A DNA stretch of 64,000 nt from Nocardioides campestrisoli (lineage in GTDB: Bacteria; Actinomycetota; Actinomycetes; Propionibacteriales; Nocardioidaceae), in the NCBI RefSeq assembly GCF_013624435.2, contig NZ_CP061768.1, positions 3,128,001-3,192,000 of the forward strand. Reading direction: 5' to 3'. The translations under genes and the position numbers were made by a program. Below, piece after piece: positions 50,320 to 57,455 of this stretch. The first letter of the stretch is position 1. Each line of letters starts with the position of its first letter. The notes under the pieces were generated by a model, which worked only from the letters and a program-made list of their open reading frames with translations, did no database searches and was not told the origin of the DNA.

Positions 50320-50334
50320 GCACGGCGACCACCC

Positions 50335-50374
50335 GGCCCACTCGTCTCAGGCCCACTCGTCTCAGGCCCACTCG
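50335..50374. repeat. 15-bp tandem repeat spanning the 3' end of the lipoprotein gene
   Basis: Unit GGCCCACTCGTCTCA at 50335-50349 and 50350-50364, then a partial third copy GGCCCACTCG (50365-50374). It duplicates the final Glu-Trp-Ala-stop codons of the minus-strand lipoprotein beyond its stop. Likely slippage, with no evident function. Confidence 0.85.
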
Positions 50375-50970
50375 AAGGTGGCCAGCACACCCTCGACGAA
50401 CTCGGCGCGCTCCTTCTTGGTCGTGTACTTCGTCGTGTCGAGGTGGAAGAAGAGCGTGAGCTTCATCCCCTGGTGCATCGCCCCGAACTCCTCGTACCAG
50501 ACGACTTCGTCGCGGTCCCTGATCCCGGCGAAGTGGTAGACCTCCACGCCGTCGAGGGTCCTGTCGGGCAGTCGGCGCACCCGGGGCGAGACGTTCTTGT
50601 GGCTGGAGAGCGCGTCCCGGGCGATCTCCTCCAGCGGGGCCTCCCGGACGAAGAGGATCTCCCCCATCGCCACCCAGCTGACGCTGTCGACGTCCTTGGC
50701 CGAGATCTGGGTGCTGATCAGCGCGTCGTGGGTCCACCCCTCGGGTGCCCGCATCTTGCCGGTCTCGAGCTCCAGGTACTTCCCGGTGGCCGGGGCGACC
50801 GAGGCCGACGGCGCCGGCGCCTCGGTCTCCGGGCTCGGCGTGGGCGACGCGCTCGCGGGCGCTCCTCCCCCGGCGCCGGCTCCCTCGTCGGCCCCCTCGT
50901 CCTGGGCGCAGCCCGCCAGGAACGCCAGGACGGTCAACGACAGGATCGTGCGCAGCACGGATCGGCCCAC
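50362..50970 (-). CDS. Lipoprotein of unknown function (PsbP-like length)
   Basis: 202 residues from GTG 50970; GGAGGAGGGG lies 5 nt upstream. The signal peptide VGRSVLRTILSLTVLAFLAGC has a lipobox with Cys at about 21. A disordered Ala/Ser/Pro/Glu linker (about 22-62) leads to a folded domain of about 140 residues (YLELETGKMRAPEGWTHD, FHLDTTKYTTKKERAEFVEGVLATFEWA). The last part looks like small exported actinobacterial domains of unknown role. It is convergent with the methyltransferase. Confidence 0.75.
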   Translation of the reverse strand: MGRSVLRTILSLTVLAFLAGCAQDEGADEGAGAGGGAPASASPTPSPETEAPAPSASVAPATGKYLELETGKMRAPEGWTHDALISTQISAKDVDSVSWVAMGEILFVREAPLEEIARDALSSHKNVSPRVRRLPDRTLDGVEVYHFAGIRDRDEVVWYEEFGAMHQGMKLTLFFHLDTTKYTTKKERAEFVEGVLATFEWA

Positions 50971-51128
50971 GGGTACCCCTCCTCCGAGATCAGGGCGACA
51001 GGATAGCGACCCGGCCGACGCGGGCCGGCGCGAGCGGGGGCGCCGTAAACGTGCCAAGATTCGCTGGTTTGGGGGCGACGGAACGTGGGCACGCTCCCCG
51101 GCGACCAGGCACGAAGGGGAGAAAAGTC

Positions 51129-51572
51129 ATGCCAGCCATCCCGCTGATCGACGGAATCGGGACAATCGGCGCCCTCAGAGCCATGCAGATGGACGAGGAC
51201 ACGATCGCCCAGATCACCAAGATGCTCGAGACCCATGCCGCCGAGCTGCAGCAGCAGCAGCCGACCGACATCAGCCGCAGCGACTTCGGCGGCTCCTGGT
51301 GGGGCGGCGAGTTCGGTCGTCACGCCGAGAAGGCCCAGGCCAACGTGGTCCAGGCGATCGTCGACATGGTCGCGGGCCTGCGCGGCTTCAAGACCGGCAT
51401 CAAGGAGCACCAGCAGCACGTCGTCGACGTGGACGAGGTGGAGGCAGCGGGTCGGCTGAAGCCGATCCAGACCATGATCGAGCAGTCGGCCGCCTGCGCC
51501 ACCGGCGGCGACCTGAAGACCGACACCGTCGGGACCAACGCCTGCACGCCCGCGCCCGAGGAGGACTCCTGA
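51129..51572 (+). CDS. WXG100-like (Esx-type) putative type VII secretion protein
   Basis: 147 residues from ATG 51129 with GAAGGGGAGA upstream. The pattern is helix (about 20-45, MDEDTIAQITKMLETHAAELQ), a turn with GGSWWGGEFG (W-x-G like, about 54-63), then a long helix (about 64-100, HAEKAQANVVQAIVDMVAGLRGFK), as expected of WXG100 helical hairpins although longer than 100 residues. There is no signal peptide. It is coupled by a TGATG overlap to a large Ala/Gly/Pro-rich gene. No secretion machinery genes are in the window, so type VII export is inference. Confidence 0.6.
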   Translation: MPAIPLIDGIGTIGALRAMQMDEDTIAQITKMLETHAAELQQQQPTDISRSDFGGSWWGGEFGRHAEKAQANVVQAIVDMVAGLRGFKTGIKEHQQHVVDVDEVEAAGRLKPIQTMIEQSAACATGGDLKTDTVGTNACTPAPEEDS

Positions 51573-53110
51573 TGGTGTCGCGCTACCACCGGTCACGCCT
51601 CAAGCAGGCAATCCAGACCGCCCGGGAAGCCAAGTCGCTCAGCGTGGAGCAGGACTGGCTCGCCCTCTCCACACTGCTCAACCAGGTGCGCCACGCCCTG
51701 CAGAACGCCTCGCCACAGGCCAAGGAGGAGATCGGCGGCCAGACCGGCGAGGCGATCGACCAGGCCTTCCGGAAGGCCGCCGAGGACATGGGCAAGCGTG
51801 CCGAGATCCTCGCCAGCGCCGCTCCCACCCTGGGCTCGGTGGCGCACGCGATGACCACCGCACGCTCCATCAGCGACTCGCTCCAAGCCGGCGCTGGGCG
51901 TTCGGCGCCCGTGCCGCCGCGCCCCACGACGGGGCCCCCGACCGACGAGGACATCGCGGCCCAGCGGGACTACGACACCGCTGCCGCGCAGTACCAGGCG
52001 GCCGAGGCCGCCGACGAGGAGAAGGCGCGGGTGGCGCTGGAGGCTCTGGAGCAGGCGTTCCAGCAGTCCGTCGGCACCATGAAGGAGATCCACGGCGAGC
52101 CCGACCCGGTCTACCCGGGCGGCGGCGGCCAGGGACCGGCAGCCCCCTCGGCGGCACCTCCGCTGACCCCCGGCGCCCCTCCGTCGGCGACGGAGGTCGT
52201 CGCCCCCGGCCCCGGCCAGCCGGTCCCCGGGACGCCCGTGCCGACTCCGACGCCCGGCGTGCCCGTACCCGGTCAGCCCGTCCCCGGGACGCCCGTGCCC
52301 GCTCCGGGAGTCCCGCTGCCCGGGGGCCCCGGGTCACCCCTGCCGATCCCCGAGCCGTCCGCCCCCACGCCCGGAGGCCTGCCCCCCGAGACCGGGGTCG
52401 GCGGCGGGACCCAGTCCGGCAACGCGGTGCCGTCGTACACCCCTCCGAGCACCGGCGCGGCAGCCCCGCCAGCCGGTAGCGCCGTCTCCGGCGCAGGAAC
52501 CGGCCCGCTCGCCGGGCCCGTGCTCGCCGGAGGAGGTGCACCCGGCACGGCCGGCGCAGCCGCACCCCGGGGTGCGGCCGCCAGCAACGTCCGACCGATC
52601 GGCTCCGGTGCCCGCGCCGCCGCTGGCGGCACCCTCGGCAGGGCCGGCGCGGCGCCGGGCTCAAGCGTCCGAGCCGGTACGGCGGGAGCCGTCTCGCGCG
52701 CCGCGGCCACCCCGGGTGCCGCCGGCAGGGCCGGCTCCGCGCCGGGAGCGGCCTCGCGGGCTGGGTCGGCCGCGCGCGGCGCGGCGGGGTCGGGCGCGCG
52801 GACCGGCGCTCCGACCTCCGGCGCCCGAGGTGCGGTCGGCGGCTCCGGCACACGCGCCGGCGCGGCCGGCGCAGCGGCTCGCCCTGGTGCCGCCGCGGGC
52901 ACGGGCCGGGCGGCCGGGGCTCCTGGCGGTGCGCGTGGTGCCGTCGGCAGCAACGCGTCCTCGGGTCGCGGCGCGAGCACCGGCACCGCCTCGGCCGCCG
53001 GCGCCACCGGAGGGCGCCGGTCCGGCAAGGAGCAGGGCGCGAGCTCCAGCGCCATGGAGTTCGAGCAGGACTGGCTGGACGACGAGGCGGGGCCCGGGGT
53101 CCTCGGCTGA
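51572..53110 (+). CDS. Large Ala/Gly/Pro-rich protein, PPE/Esp-like putative type VII cargo
   Basis: 512 residues. Residues 1-170 are helical and Gln/Glu/Ala-rich (SRLKQAIQTAREAKSLSVEQDW; RVALEALEQAFQQSVGTMKEI), comparable to a paired-helix targeting domain. Residues about 175-270 are Pro-rich with PGQPVPGTPVP units repeated twice, and about 290-490 are Ala/Gly/Arg repeats (GRAG, SRAGSAARGAAG). The extreme C-terminus is EFEQDWLDDEAGPGVLG, a defined folded-looking tail after disordered sequence. It overlaps the WXG100-like stop by one base (TGATG), so the two products are probably made and exported together. Low-complexity composition makes homology hard to judge. Confidence 0.65.
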   Translation: MVSRYHRSRLKQAIQTAREAKSLSVEQDWLALSTLLNQVRHALQNASPQAKEEIGGQTGEAIDQAFRKAAEDMGKRAEILASAAPTLGSVAHAMTTARSISDSLQAGAGRSAPVPPRPTTGPPTDEDIAAQRDYDTAAAQYQAAEAADEEKARVALEALEQAFQQSVGTMKEIHGEPDPVYPGGGGQGPAAPSAAPPLTPGAPPSATEVVAPGPGQPVPGTPVPTPTPGVPVPGQPVPGTPVPAPGVPLPGGPGSPLPIPEPSAPTPGGLPPETGVGGGTQSGNAVPSYTPPSTGAAAPPAGSAVSGAGTGPLAGPVLAGGGAPGTAGAAAPRGAAASNVRPIGSGARAAAGGTLGRAGAAPGSSVRAGTAGAVSRAAATPGAAGRAGSAPGAASRAGSAARGAAGSGARTGAPTSGARGAVGGSGTRAGAAGAAARPGAAAGTGRAAGAPGGARGAVGSNASSGRGASTGTASAAGATGGRRSGKEQGASSSAMEFEQDWLDDEAGPGVLG

Positions 53111-53135
53111 CCCCTGCCCCACCCGGACATGCAGA

Positions 53136-53164
53136 TCGGCCCGTCCCCGAGGGGGACGGGCCGA
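53136..53164. terminator. Bidirectional terminator after the Ala/Gly/Pro-rich gene
   Basis: TCGGCCCGTCCCC (53136-53148) pairs perfectly with 53152-53164 around a GAG loop, a 13-bp stem. It lies between two convergent genes with stops at 53110 and 53178. Confidence 0.88.
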
Positions 53165-53177
53165 CCTTCCGGACCGC

Positions 53178-53813
53178 TCAGGCCTCCGCGCGTGCCTCCG
53201 CGTGGGCGACCTTGCGCGAGTGGGCGAGACCGAGCAGGCCCAGGACCAGGAACAGTGCAGCTCCCACGTAGGCGGCGATCGCGGCGTAGCCGGCGATGGT
53301 GCCCATGGTGGCGAAGGCGAAGCCGTAGAGCAGCAGGCCACGCAGGGTGTTGCCCTGGAACAGCGACTCCCGCAGGTCCATCCAGGCCTGGGCCTCGGCG
53401 ACCTCCTCCTCGGTGGCGTCAGCGTTCTCGGCGACCGCAGCCATCTTCTCCCGACCGATGCTCGAGGCCTCCTCGTAGGTGACCGGCTCACCGTCGTTGA
53501 GCGCCGCGCCAGAACCGTTCATGTGCGCCAGGATGTAGTGGTCGGCGTACGCCCGAGCCGCGGGACCGTTGTCCAGCTTCTCCCCGGCGAACTTCTCCAG
53601 CTCCTTGGCGTTCTCCTCGGTGATCCCACCCGAGGCGACCTGGCCGTCGATGGCCTCCTGGGTCGGCATCACGATGTCCTGGGCGGAGAACTGCTCCTCG
53701 ACCTGGCTGCCGATGAACACGTTGGCCCAGGTCATCAACCCACCAGCCACCACCAGCACCACGGCCAGCAGCAGGCCGATCCCGGACAGAACCTTGTCGA
53801 GCGTCGCACGCAT
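53178..53813 (-). CDS. Membrane protein of unknown function with extracytoplasmic domain
   Basis: 211 residues from ATG 53813 (MRATLDKVLSGIGLLLAVVL); a GTG 3 nt upstream is also possible, both served by GAGGAG. Helix at about 9-28, a hydrophilic extracellular region of about 100 residues (VEEQFSAQDIVMPTQEAIDG, NNGP-type turns), and two helices near the C-terminus (about 158-200, GLLLYGFAFATMGTIAGYAAIAAYVGAALF). The C-terminal tail is short and basic/acidic. I do not recognise a family. It is convergent with the putative type VII pair, and an array of CTACTAC half-sites lies just upstream. Confidence 0.75.
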   Translation of the reverse strand: MRATLDKVLSGIGLLLAVVLVVAGGLMTWANVFIGSQVEEQFSAQDIVMPTQEAIDGQVASGGITEENAKELEKFAGEKLDNGPAARAYADHYILAHMNGSGAALNDGEPVTYEEASSIGREKMAAVAENADATEEEVAEAQAWMDLRESLFQGNTLRGLLLYGFAFATMGTIAGYAAIAAYVGAALFLVLGLLGLAHSRKVAHAEARAEA

Positions 53814-53866
53814 CACACTTCTCCTCTTTTTCGTCCGACCGGCCGGCCCACTGTCGACTGATCAAG

Positions 53867-53895
53867 TACTACGGACAGTAGTAGATAACTACTAC
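53867..53895. promoter_or_regulatory. Array of three alternating CTACTAC/GTAGTAG half-sites
   Basis: TACTAC (53867-53872), GTAGTAG (53878-53884) and CTACTAC (53889-53895), spaced 5 and 4 bp, forming two overlapping palindromes. It lies 54-82 bp upstream of the membrane protein start, in unusually AT-rich sequence, so it may be an operator or promoter region for that gene. Confidence 0.5.
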
Positions 53896-53937
53896 GTTGT
53901 GTCGTAGAAAGGCCCGGGAAGAGGTGTGACTCCACTC

Positions 53938-53943
53938 ACTAGG
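53938..53943. repeat. IS481 target-site duplication, left copy (ACTAGG)
   Basis: ACTAGG directly before the left terminal repeat; identical ACTAGG at 57277-57282 directly after the right repeat. The duplication has the NCTAGN form that I recall as the preferred target of IS481. The transposase stop codon TAG (minus strand, 53939-53941) is formed within it. Confidence 0.88.
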
Positions 53944-54845
53944 TGTGATGCCCAGGCAGGTTGTTCAACCTGGTGATGGGTGCGGCTTTCCCGATCGCTG
54001 AGTGGGGCCGGTGATGGTTGTACTCGTGGACCCATGTTGGCAGAGCGGCGAGCCGGGCTGATTCGGAGTTGTAGAACTTCTTGAACGCCCAGCCCTCGAC
54101 GAGAGTGCGGTGGAAGCGTTCGATCTTGCCGTTGGTCTGGGGACGGTAGGGGCGGGTCCGCTTCGCAGTGATCTGAAGTTCCGTGCAGGTGTCGCGCCAC
54201 AGGTGGGAGCGGTAGGCGCCGCCGTTGTCGGACAGCACCCGTTGCACCGTCACGCCACGTGCGGCGAACCAGGCCACGGCGTTGCGCAGCACGGCTGCGG
54301 CGGTCTCCTTGGTTTCGTCGTCGTGGGCCTCGACGTAGGCGACTCGCGAGTGGTCGTCGATGACGGTGTGCAGGTAGCAGGTCCCGACCAGCGGTTGGTG
54401 GTACTTGCTCTTGGGGGCACCTGTTCGCAGGGCCGTAGCGGCGCGGTTCTTGCCGCCTTGTTGTCGCCCGACGTAACGCCAGCCGCCGCCGTCGGGGACC
54501 TTGCCGAGCTTCTTGACGTCGACGTGGATCAGGTCGCCGGGCCGCTGGTGCTCGTAGCGGCGGATCGGCTCCCCGGTCGCGCGGTCGATGTGGGTCAGCC
54601 GGTTGAGACGGCAGCGGACCAGTACCGCGTGCACGGTCGAGGACGCCATGTTGAGCCGGTCGGCGATCTCGACCGGGCCGAGCCGCTGCTTCCACCGCAG
54701 GTGCACGATCTTGCGGACCACCGGGGCCGGGGTCCGGTTCGGCTGATGGTGCGGCGCCGAGGACCGGTCGACCATCCCGGCCGGGCCCTCGGTGCGGTAG
54801 CGCTCAGCCCACTTCTTCGCGGTTCGCCACGAGACGTCGTAACGC
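53939..54845 (-). pseudogene. IS481-family transposase, C-terminal fragment (split by IS21)
   Basis: Major part of an IS481-family DDE transposase, interrupted after about residue 35. Frame continues upstream through DVSWRTAKKWAERYRTEGPAG into MVDRSSAPHHQPNRTPAP. Catalytic residues are visible: first Asp in IHVDVKKLG, second Asp in VLSDNGGAYRS, Glu in NGKIERFHRTL. The N-terminal helix-turn-helix part is at 57044-57152. Removing the IS21 element plus one AACGC copy restores a single 336-residue frame (RAAERYDVSW at the junction), so the break is recent. An internal ATG at 54775 could still yield a 278-residue product without the N-terminal domain. Confidence 0.93.
54841..54845. repeat. IS21 target-site duplication, left copy (AACGC)
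   Basis: AACGC immediately left of the IS21 end at 54846; the same AACGC at 57044-57048 immediately right of the other end. A 5-bp duplication fits IS21 insertion. Confidence 0.85.
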
Positions 54846-54909
54846 TGTCGACGCTCCCCGAATGTTGGGCCGGTTCTGCTCTTTGGAAGTTAGGCCACTT
54901 CGGTGTTGG

Positions 54910-55728
54910 TCATTGTGCCGTGTTCTCGGCTCGTGCTGAGGGAAGTGTCGCGATGCCGGTGTCCTTGAGTCGGTAGGAGCTGCCCTTCAGCGTGAGGACG
55001 TCGGCGTGGTGGACGATGCGGTCGATCATGGCCGCGGCGACGACTTGGTCGCCGAATACGTCGCCCCAGCGGGCGAAGGGCAGGTTGCTGGTCAGGATCA
55101 GTGAGGCGTGTTCGTAGCGTGAGGACACGAGCTGGAAGAAGAGGTTCGCGGCGTCTTGCTCGAAGGGGATGTAGCCGACCTCGTCGACGATGATCAGCCC
55201 GTAGCGGCGTAGCCGGGCCAGCTCGTTGCCGAGTCGTCCGGTGGCGTGGGCTTCTTGGAGTCGGGTGACCCAGTCGGTGGCGGTTGCGAACAGCACCCGG
55301 TGTCCGGCGTGGGCGGCCTTGATGCCCAGTCCGATGGCCAGGTGGGTTTTCCCGGTCCCGGGCGGGCCGAGGAGCACCAGGTTCTGGGCGGCGTCGATGA
55401 ACGTCGCGGTGGCCAGGTGGGCCACGACGTCACGTTTGAGGGCGGGTTGGTGCTCAAGGTTGAAGTCCTCGAGCGACTTGCGTCCGGGGAACCCGGCGGC
55501 ACGGATGCGGTGCTCTGCCCCGGCGGCGTCGCGGGCCGACACCTCTCGTGACAGCACCGCTGCCAAGTACTCCTCGTGGGTCCAGGACGCCTCCCTCGCT
55601 TGGTCGGCCAGCCGGGTGGCGGCTTCCCGGATCCGGGGCGCCTTCAACGCCCGGGACAGATACTCGATCTGCTTGACCGACTCCACGGACGCGCTCGTCG
55701 CGGCGGCGGAGCTCTTCTTGGTGGGCAT
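54910..55728 (-). CDS. istB: IS21-family transposition helper ATPase IstB
   Basis: 272-residue AAA+ ATPase that loads the transposase on target DNA. Walker A LLGPPGTGKTHLAIGLGIKA (about 120), Walker B LIIVDEVGYIPFEQDAANLFFQ (about 182), sensor/arginine region LTSNLPFARWGDVFGD (about 216-231). ATG 55728 shares its A with the istA stop (TGATG), so translation is coupled. It ends 64 bp inside the left IS end. Confidence 0.95.
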   Translation of the reverse strand: MPTKKSSAAATSASVESVKQIEYLSRALKAPRIREAATRLADQAREASWTHEEYLAAVLSREVSARDAAGAEHRIRAAGFPGRKSLEDFNLEHQPALKRDVVAHLATATFIDAAQNLVLLGPPGTGKTHLAIGLGIKAAHAGHRVLFATATDWVTRLQEAHATGRLGNELARLRRYGLIIVDEVGYIPFEQDAANLFFQLVSSRYEHASLILTSNLPFARWGDVFGDQVVAAAMIDRIVHHADVLTLKGSSYRLKDTGIATLPSARAENTAQ

Positions 55729-56981
55729 CAGGCCACCTCGCCGTTGGTGTCGTCCAGTCCGCCCTGGTCGGGCAGGTCGACACCGAAGGCGGTGTCGTAG
55801 TCGGCCAGGTCGCGCAGCAGGTCACTACCGGTCGGTGCCGCCGGACGCCCGTAGTCCTCACGCATCCGTCGAGCGGTGTCCACGTGGGCCGGGTCGGTGA
55901 TGGTCGCGGCAGTGCCCCAGCTGCGGGCATGGTTGGCCACGACCTGGTCCTGGCAGGTGACCTGCACGGTGGACAGGTCGGCATGGACCTCGACCATCCG
56001 TCCGATCACGGTCGGGTCGACGGAGTAGTCGTTGCCGGCGACCCGGACGTAGTAGTCGCGTGGCAGCCGGACCCGGGTGTGGAACCCGGTCGCGGGTGGC
56101 ATCGGGGGCAGAGCCAGCATCGCGGCCCGGTCGATCGCTGCCAGCTCGGCGGGGCGGCCCCCGAGTCGCCGCACGGTGCGGGCGTTGGCGACCGGGAGCC
56201 AGGCGGTGAGTTGGGTGTTGAAGTCCGCGGGGCTGGTGAAGGTCCGCCCGGGCAGGAACGAGGTTTCCAGGTAGCGATTGGCGCGTTCCACGATCCCCTT
56301 GGACTCAGGGTCGAACGGTTTGAGCTGCACGATCCGGGTGGCCAGGGTGCCGCAGAACCCGGCCACCCCTTCGGCGTAGCGGTTCCGGCGCCCGATGCCT
56401 GCCTCGTTGTCCCAGATCAACCTGTGCGGCACCGCACCGAGCTGGGTCAACAACAGCTCCCACATGCCGGCCAGCAGGTCACCGGTCGTACGCGAGGGCA
56501 GCATGGTCGCGGTGATGAACCGGGAATACGAGGACACGATCACCAGCACCGGCGGGGCACCAGATTGTCCTGGACCCAGCGGGATCATGACCGGTGGGAA
56601 CCACAGGTCGCACTGGGCCTGATCGCCGGGCCGGTACTCCAACCGGTCCGCAGGGTCGCGGGGTGCGTAGTCGACCCGCAGCACCGCGACCTGTTTGCGG
56701 AACCACGACGTCGACCCTTGCCAGCCCACCCGTTCGGCCAGCACTGAGGCCGGCATCGTCGGGAACTCCTTCAACAGTTCCCGCACCCGCGGCTCGTAGA
56801 CGTCGAACACCGAGGGCGCCTTCGGTCGGACGTACCGCGGCGGGGCAGGGGAGTTCACCGCCCTCGTGACCGTGTCCCGGGCGATCCCCAGATGCCTGGC
56901 TATCGCCCGGATCGACATCTGCTCCTGCGCATGCAGACGCCGGATCTCAGCCCAGTCCTCCACTGTCATCACCCAATCCAT
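55728..56981 (-). CDS. istA: IS21-family transposase IstA
   Basis: 417-residue DDE transposase. N-terminal HTH EQMSIRAIARHLGIARDTVTRAV (about 20-42). Catalytic core: first Asp in DQAQCDLWFPPV (about 120), second Asp in IWDNEAGIGRRN (about 190), Glu in DPESKGIVERANRYLE (about 228). The C-terminal Mu-C-like beta region includes LPRDYYVRVAGNDYSVDP. The start ATG is 56981, 10 bp inside the right terminal repeat region. Followed directly by istB. Confidence 0.95.
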   Translation of the reverse strand: MDWVMTVEDWAEIRRLHAQEQMSIRAIARHLGIARDTVTRAVNSPAPPRYVRPKAPSVFDVYEPRVRELLKEFPTMPASVLAERVGWQGSTSWFRKQVAVLRVDYAPRDPADRLEYRPGDQAQCDLWFPPVMIPLGPGQSGAPPVLVIVSSYSRFITATMLPSRTTGDLLAGMWELLLTQLGAVPHRLIWDNEAGIGRRNRYAEGVAGFCGTLATRIVQLKPFDPESKGIVERANRYLETSFLPGRTFTSPADFNTQLTAWLPVANARTVRRLGGRPAELAAIDRAAMLALPPMPPATGFHTRVRLPRDYYVRVAGNDYSVDPTVIGRMVEVHADLSTVQVTCQDQVVANHARSWGTAATITDPAHVDTARRMREDYGRPAAPTGSDLLRDLADYDTAFGVDLPDQGGLDDTNGEVA

Positions 56982-57043
56982 CGTGGTCGGGTGGCCTACT
57001 TTTCGGAGAGCGCTACTGGCCTAGATTTCGAGGAGCGTCGACA

Positions 57044-57152
57044 AACGCTCGGCCGCGCGAGCCGGCGGCCAGCCGTGGTCGACGATCAGAAGTGCGAGTC
57101 GAAGCCGGGCGCGCGGGGTCAGGGCAGCGTTGGAGTGGGTAGCGTGGGACAC
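57044..57152 (-). pseudogene. IS481-family transposase, N-terminal fragment (split by IS21)
   Basis: GTG 57152 opens VSHATHSNAALTPRARLRLALLIVDHGWPPARAAER, the typical N-terminus of actinobacterial IS481 transposases, then frame runs into the IS21 right end. GGAGG is 5 nt before the GTG. The continuation lies at 53939-54845. Confidence 0.92.
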
Positions 57153-57217
57153 GAAGGCCTCCTTCGGTGGCGGAGCGGTTCCTAGATAGCTCCACTCCAC
57201 ACCGGGGAGGCCTTCGT
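57151..57217 (-). promoter_or_regulatory. Leader hairpin sequestering the IS481 transposase ribosome site
   Basis: ACGAAGGCCTCC (57151-57162) and GGAGGCCTTCGT (57206-57217) are perfect 12-bp inverted arms around a 43-nt loop. In the minus-strand mRNA the downstream arm contains the GGAGG and the first bases of the GTG start, so folding would block initiation. This resembles known translational shut-off of read-through transcripts in other IS families. Confidence 0.6.
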
Positions 57218-57276
57218 TCATCTACAGATCAGATCGTGTCGTCGCACGATCTCGACCAACGTGCCTGGGCATCACA

Positions 57277-57282
57277 ACTAGG
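57277..57282. repeat. IS481 target-site duplication, right copy (ACTAGG)
   Basis: Identical to the left copy at 53938-53943 and adjacent to the right terminal repeat. Confidence 0.88.
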
Positions 57283-57443
57283 CGGACGCGGTCCCCCGCC
57301 CCGAGCGGGATGCGACGGCGTCGTCCTCGGCGGATCCGGGGGTCTCGGCCAGCAGGACGCGCAGGGCCGGCACGTGGCGGGTCGAGGCGGGTCGGGGCGG
57401 GTGGCTGGACGACGAGGGGACCGCGCCCGGCGTCCTGACCTGA
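57282..57443 (+). pseudogene. Orphan C-terminal tail fragment resembling the 51.6-kb cargo protein
   Basis: The frame is open from 57282 (after a TAG at 57279) to TGA 57441-57443, with no start codon. The last residues are GGWLDDEGTAPGVLT, against QDWLDDEAGPGVLG in the gene ending at 53110; the DNA TGGCTGGACGACGAG is identical in both. The upstream 35 residues are Arg/Ala/Ser-rich low complexity. It looks like the remaining 3' end of a second gene of the same family, on the same strand, whose body has been lost. The IS481 insertion lies at its 5' boundary but did not split the present frame. Confidence 0.55.
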
Positions 57444-57455
57444 TCCCGACGCGCG

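Larger units (their letters stand above)
54846..57043 (-). mobile_element. IS21-family insertion sequence (istA-istB), nested in IS481 transposase
   Basis: 2198 bp. Both ends start TGTCGACGCTCC and remain recognisably repeated for about 53 bp: left 54846-54898 and right 56991-57043, each with a second block ending TAGGCCAC. Multiple end repeats are typical of IS21. It contains istA and istB, both intact and overlapping by one base, so the element looks functional. Flanked by AACGC direct repeats. Confidence 0.93.
53944..57276 (-). mobile_element. IS481-family insertion sequence interrupted by IS21-family element
   Basis: Outer element. Terminal inverted repeats both begin TGTGATGCCCAGGCA: left end 53944-53969 reading inward and right end 57276-57251 on the opposite strand, with about 23 of 26 positions matching. 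Flanked by 6-bp duplications ACTAGG. Without the nested IS (2198 bp plus 5-bp duplication) it is 1130 bp, normal for IS481. One transposase gene on the minus strand. A leader hairpin (57151-57217) covers the transposase ribosome site. Confidence 0.92.

Noticed and set aside
53901..57242. GTGTCGT occurring at 53901 and 57236 as a possible target duplication
   Set aside because: The adjoining sequences are not inverted repeats at matching distances. The TGTGATGCCCAGGCA ends with ACTAGG duplications explain the element fully.
49123..57455. Phage or integrative element as origin of the accessory segment
   Set aside because: No integrase, attachment repeats, tRNA or phage structural genes are visible; only the IS nest is clearly mobile.
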